From contig DATNCQ010000057.1 of the NCBI GenBank assembly GCA_035571515.1, forward strand, positions 1 through 64,000: a stretch of 64,000 nucleotides of DNA. Direction: 5' to 3'. The position numbers and the translations under genes are program-made. Under the pieces are notes generated by a model. That model was not told the DNA's origin and ran no database searches. It worked only from the letters and a program-made list of their open reading frames with translations. This stretch comes from Gp6-AA40 sp035571515 (GTDB taxonomy: Bacteria > Acidobacteriota > Vicinamibacteria > Vicinamibacterales > UBA2999). Positions within the stretch are counted from its first letter, which is position 1, and each line of letters begins with the position of its first letter. Of the stretch, positions 60,857 to 64,000 are shown piece by piece.

Positions 60857-60886
60857 TTGACACACCCCCGGCTTTCACCCTAGTGT
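60857..60886 (+). promoter_or_regulatory. Promoter of TonB-dependent receptor 2
   Basis: A consensus TTGACA (60857-60862) and TAGTGT (60881-60886) separated by 18 bases. The predicted start near 60893 leaves a leader of about 68 bases with a GGAGGA ribosome-binding site at 60952-60957 before the ATG at 60961. Confidence 0.55.
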
Positions 60887-60960
60887 GGCTCACCAATTCG
60901 CGTCCACGTACCGTTTCGGCTTTCCTCACGCGGGTTCTCGTACCGAACTGTGGAGGACTT

Positions 60961-63900
60961 ATGCGCGTCTGGTCCCGGATCCTGCTGGTGCTCGGGTCGA
61001 TCCTCGTTCTCCCCTCGGTCGCGGCCGCGCAGGGGTCGGTCGCGGGCATCGTCAAGGACGCGTCGGGCGCCGTGCTGCCGGGCGTGACCGTTGAAGCGTC
61101 GAGCCCCGCTCTCATCGAGAAGACACGCGCGGTCGTCACGGACGGCACCGGCCAATACAAGATCGTCGACCTGCGTCCCGGCACTTACACGGTGACGTTC
61201 ACGCTGCCCGGCTTCAGCACCGTCAAGCGCGAGGGGATCGAGCTGAGCGGATCGTTCACCGCGACCGTGAACGCGGACCTGCGCGTCGGCGCGGTCGCGG
61301 AGACGATCACCGTGAGCGGCGAAACGCCGATCGTCGACATCCAGAGCACCACGCGGCAGCAGGTGCTGGACCACGCGGTCATCGACGCCGTTCCAACGGG
61401 GCGGCTCGTGCAGAACCTCGGTGTGCTGCTGCCCGGCGTCAGCGTCTCGGGCGGCCTCACGCTCAACGGCGTGGGGACGCAGGATGTCGGCGGGAGCAGC
61501 GGCAATGCCGTCTCGCAGCTGGCGTCGCATGGCGGCCGCGGCCTCGACCAGCGCACCACCATCAACGGCCTCTCGATGATGCTGTCGGCCGGCGTGAACA
61601 ACACGCCGTACGTGCCGAACATGGGGAGCACGCAGGAAGTCACCATCGACAGCTCCGGCGTCTCCGCCGAGGCGGCGGAGGGCGGCGTGCGCGTGAACGT
61701 GATTCCCAAGGAGGGCGGCAACACCTTCAGGGGTCTCGTCTTCGCGTCGTTCGCCAACGAGTCGATGCAGAGCAGCAACTTCACCGCTGACCTGAAGGCG
61801 CGCGGCTTCACGACGCCGAACGCGCTCCGCAAGGTGGTGGACCTGAACCCCGCCTTCGGCGGGCCGATCGCGAAGGACAGGCTGTGGTTCTACGCCTCGC
61901 ATCGGATGCAGATTGCGCAGAACTGGGTCGGCGGCATGTTCTTCGACACGACCTACAACGACCCCAACGTCTGGACGCTGAACCAGGACCAGGCGCACCG
62001 GATCTCCAACGACGGGATGTGGAACGAGGGCAACGTCCGCCTCACGTGGCAGGCCTCGCAGAAGCACAAGATCGGCTTCTCGTTCGCGAAGGAGCACATG
62101 TGCACGTGCCCCTCCGCCATCCGCGCGACGACGTCGCCGGGCTTCGACAACCATTGGGGCTGGCCGCACCACATGATGACGACGGAATGGACGTCGCCGC
62201 TCACCTCGCGGCTGCTGCTCGAAGCGGGCGTGTTCCACCAATACCATCGCTGGGGCTGGTTCCCCTACGCGGAGACGAACCCGAATGTCATCGGCGTGCT
62301 CGAGCAGTCGAGCCAGATCAACTACAAGCTGCGCCCGGCGGGCTTCGCCGACCGCTGGCAGCACGACCTCCGGTACCGGGCCGCGGCGTCGTACATCACC
62401 GGCGCGCACGCGTTCAAGGTCGGCTTCAACAACGGCAGCGGCGACATCGACGCGCTGCTGTTCCTGAGCGGCAACCAGAACCTCTACTACCGGTTCAACA
62501 ACGGTGTGCCGAACCTGATCACGCTCTACGCGACGCCGTACCACGACGGGTGGAACCTGGACCACGATCTCGGCATCTACGCGCAGGACCGATGGACGAT
62601 CTCCCGACTGACGGTCACCGGGGGCGTGCGGTTCGACTCGTTCAAGAGCAGCTTCCCGGAAGAGACGTACGGGCCCATCCAGTTCGCGCCCACGCGCAAC
62701 TTCACGCTGCCCACGACGCCGAACTCGAACTGGAAGGACATCACGCCGAGGATGGGCGTGGCGTACGACCCGTTCGGCAACGGCAGGACGGCGCTCAAGG
62801 TGAGCGTGAACAAATATCTGATCGGCTCGGATGGACCTGCGTTCACCTACGGGACGCAGGCGCCGTATAACAGGGTCGTCCACAGCACGACGCGGACGTG
62901 GGGGGATGCGAATCGCAATTTCGTGCCTGACTGCGATCTCACGAGCGCGGTCGCCAACGGCGAATGCGGTGCCCTCAACGATCCGAACTTCGGCAAGGCG
63001 AGCCCGAGCACGACCTACGATCCGAAGGCGGTGACCGGGTGGGGAAACCGCCCCTTCGACTGGGAGCTCGCCACCAGCGTGCAGCAGCAGCTGCTGCCGC
63101 GCATGTCGGTGGAGGTCGGCTACTTCCGCCGCTGGTACGGCAACTTCGGCGTCACCGACAACCTGGCGCTGACGCCGTCGGACTTCGACACCTACTGCAT
63201 CACCGCCCCTGCCGACCGCCGCCTGCCGGGCGGCGGCGCGAATCAGATCTGCGGGCTCGCCAACGTCAGCGCGGCCAGGTTCAGCGTGCCGGCGCAGAAC
63301 TTCGTCACGCTCGCGTCGAACTACGGCAAGCAGATCGAGCACTGGAACGGGATCGACCTGAGCACGAACGCCCGGCTGCTGCGCGGCGTGACGCTGCAGG
63401 GCGGCGTCAGCACGGGGCGCACGAGCACCGACAATTGCGAGATCGTCTCGATGCTGCCGGAGCTGATCAGCACCGCCACAACGGCGCTGCCGCGCGACTA
63501 CTGCCACATGGATTCGCCGCTGCTGACGCAGGTGAAGGGTCTCGGCTCCTACACGATTCCGCGGCTGGACCTGCAGGTCGGCGGCTCGTTCCAGAGCAAT
63601 CCCGGGCCACTCGTGCAGGCGACGTTCAACGCGCCCACCGCGCTGGCCGCGCAGTCGCTCGGGCGGCCGCTGTCGGGAAACGCGCCGAACGCGCAGGTGA
63701 ACCTGTTGCGGTCGAATGCGTTGGCGGCGACGCCGACCACGGCGTCGGCCGGCGGCCTGTACGGAGATCGCGTCAACCAGGTGGACCTGCGGATCGGTAA
63801 AATCTTCAGGTTCGGGCCGCGCCGCGCGGCCGTGAACCTCGACGTCTACAATGCGTTGAATTCGAGCGCGGTGCTGACGGAAAGTGCGGCCTACGGGACG

Positions 63901-63966
63901 TTCCGCGTGCCGCAGATCGTCATGGTCGGCCGCTTCCTGAAGGTCGGCGCGCAGTTGGACTTCTAA
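60961..63966 (+). CDS. TonB-dependent receptor with carboxypeptidase-regulatory-like N-domain
   Basis: A 1001-residue outer-membrane receptor. The signal peptide MRVWSRILLVLGSILVLPSV ends AAAQG. The regulatory-like domain is at about 25-105 (GSVAGIVKDASGAVLPGVTV, GTGQYKIVDLRPGTYTVTFT), the plug at about 115-260 (VIDAVPTGRLVQNLGVLLPG, TTINGLSMMLSAGVNN, EAAEGGVRVNVIPKEGGNTF), and the barrel ends RFLKVGAQLDF. A Cys-containing loop (HMCTCPSAIRA) lies in the barrel. It is of the same architecture as receptor 1 but clearly divergent. The ATG at 60961 follows GGAGGACTT. The substrate is unknown; the upstream beta-helix protein hints at polysaccharide. Confidence 0.93.
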   Translation: MRVWSRILLVLGSILVLPSVAAAQGSVAGIVKDASGAVLPGVTVEASSPALIEKTRAVVTDGTGQYKIVDLRPGTYTVTFTLPGFSTVKREGIELSGSFTATVNADLRVGAVAETITVSGETPIVDIQSTTRQQVLDHAVIDAVPTGRLVQNLGVLLPGVSVSGGLTLNGVGTQDVGGSSGNAVSQLASHGGRGLDQRTTINGLSMMLSAGVNNTPYVPNMGSTQEVTIDSSGVSAEAAEGGVRVNVIPKEGGNTFRGLVFASFANESMQSSNFTADLKARGFTTPNALRKVVDLNPAFGGPIAKDRLWFYASHRMQIAQNWVGGMFFDTTYNDPNVWTLNQDQAHRISNDGMWNEGNVRLTWQASQKHKIGFSFAKEHMCTCPSAIRATTSPGFDNHWGWPHHMMTTEWTSPLTSRLLLEAGVFHQYHRWGWFPYAETNPNVIGVLEQSSQINYKLRPAGFADRWQHDLRYRAAASYITGAHAFKVGFNNGSGDIDALLFLSGNQNLYYRFNNGVPNLITLYATPYHDGWNLDHDLGIYAQDRWTISRLTVTGGVRFDSFKSSFPEETYGPIQFAPTRNFTLPTTPNSNWKDITPRMGVAYDPFGNGRTALKVSVNKYLIGSDGPAFTYGTQAPYNRVVHSTTRTWGDANRNFVPDCDLTSAVANGECGALNDPNFGKASPSTTYDPKAVTGWGNRPFDWELATSVQQQLLPRMSVEVGYFRRWYGNFGVTDNLALTPSDFDTYCITAPADRRLPGGGANQICGLANVSAARFSVPAQNFVTLASNYGKQIEHWNGIDLSTNARLLRGVTLQGGVSTGRTSTDNCEIVSMLPELISTATTALPRDYCHMDSPLLTQVKGLGSYTIPRLDLQVGGSFQSNPGPLVQATFNAPTALAAQSLGRPLSGNAPNAQVNLLRSNALAATPTTASAGGLYGDRVNQVDLRIGKIFRFGPRRAAVNLDVYNALNSSAVLTESAAYGTFRVPQIVMVGRFLKVGAQLDF

Positions 63967-63977
63967 CGAAGGCAGGT

Positions 63978-64000
63978 ATGAGATGGTACGCAGGGCTGCA
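63978..64000 (+). CDS. Start of a gene cut by the window edge
   Basis: After the receptor stop, GAAGGCAGG precedes ATG 63978 and the frame reads M-R-W-Y-A-G-L to the edge. The spacing and the possible signal-peptide-like start suggest a downstream gene co-transcribed with the receptor. Seven codons are too few to identify it. Confidence 0.35.

Noticed and set aside
60880..63507. 875-codon open frame opposite TonB receptor 2
   Set aside because: Same reasoning: it mirrors the receptor frame, has no recognisable motif and ends in the receptor promoter region.

Overview
The window is a gene-dense, very GC-rich bacterial chromosome segment, read here as Acidobacteriota and most likely the Vicinamibacteria-type lineage. 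That placement is an inference from gene content: two very large TonB-dependent receptors with N-terminal carboxypeptidase-regulatory-like domains, a Ser/Thr kinase fused to a C-terminal WD40/TolB-like propeller and coupled to an ECF sigma factor, an EnvC/S41 pair, a GatCA locus, and the clade-style short intergenic repeats. No rRNA is present to confirm it.

Layout. 1-3.3 kb: the start of a Memo-family gene at the edge, gatC-gatA, then an exported SurE and RNA polymerase omega on the minus strand. 3.4-6.5 kb: heat-shock block (Hsp20, DnaK, divergent Hsp20) with a good dnaK promoter overlapping an unusual inverted repeat. 6.5-11.7 kb: a co-directional chain ymdB-xseA-xseB-ispA-tlyA-nadK. 11.7-15.6 kb: mltG and ruvX on minus, then an EnvC-like factor and an S41 protease homologue whose catalytic residues look lost. 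15.7-24.6 kb: tRNA-Val, thrS-infC-rpmI-rplT-pheS-pheT (the classical translation operon), zapB-zapA, 6S RNA, thiL. 24.6-28 kb: 3D-domain protein, Hsp20, glycine-zipper lipoprotein, phosphoribosyltransferase and hydrolase. 28-39.1 kb: a heterodimeric ABC exporter, CstA, an outer-membrane barrel, a methyltransferase, a Slt-type lytic transglycosylase and a coiled-coil/GAF protein. 39.3-42.2 kb: TonB-dependent receptor 1. 42.3-42.7 kb: tmRNA.

42.65-51.32 kb is an integrated genomic island at the 3' end of ssrA. A tyrosine integrase and an excisionase-like protein lie just inside, and a 29-bp exact duplication of the tmRNA 3' end marks the far boundary. Cargo comprises a frameshifted DUF433 gene, an intact DUF433/DUF5615-type toxin-antitoxin pair, two diverged copies of a ~230-bp non-coding unit carrying a 16-bp-arm hairpin, a receptor-like Ser/Thr kinase with its ECF sigma factor, and a secreted protein with an HELRH motif.

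51.4-64 kb: a secreted carboxypeptidase-regulatory-like protein divergent from an oxalyl-CoA decarboxylase gene. This is followed by a fused ADP-forming acyl-CoA synthetase, so oxalate is probably activated by a ligase rather than by formyl-CoA transferase. Then come a possible propeller protein, two small lineage-type proteins, a secreted beta-helix protein and TonB-dependent receptor 2.

Across the window run several families of short repeats. One is a REP-like palindrome (GTAGGGGC ... TTCAGG ... GCCC) with varying but self-complementary stems. The others are 'word' repeats made of degenerate tandem micro-units, often arranged as inverted pairs directly before start codons of translation genes. 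Some copies sit in frame inside coding sequences (thiL, xseA, an ABC exporter, the integrase).
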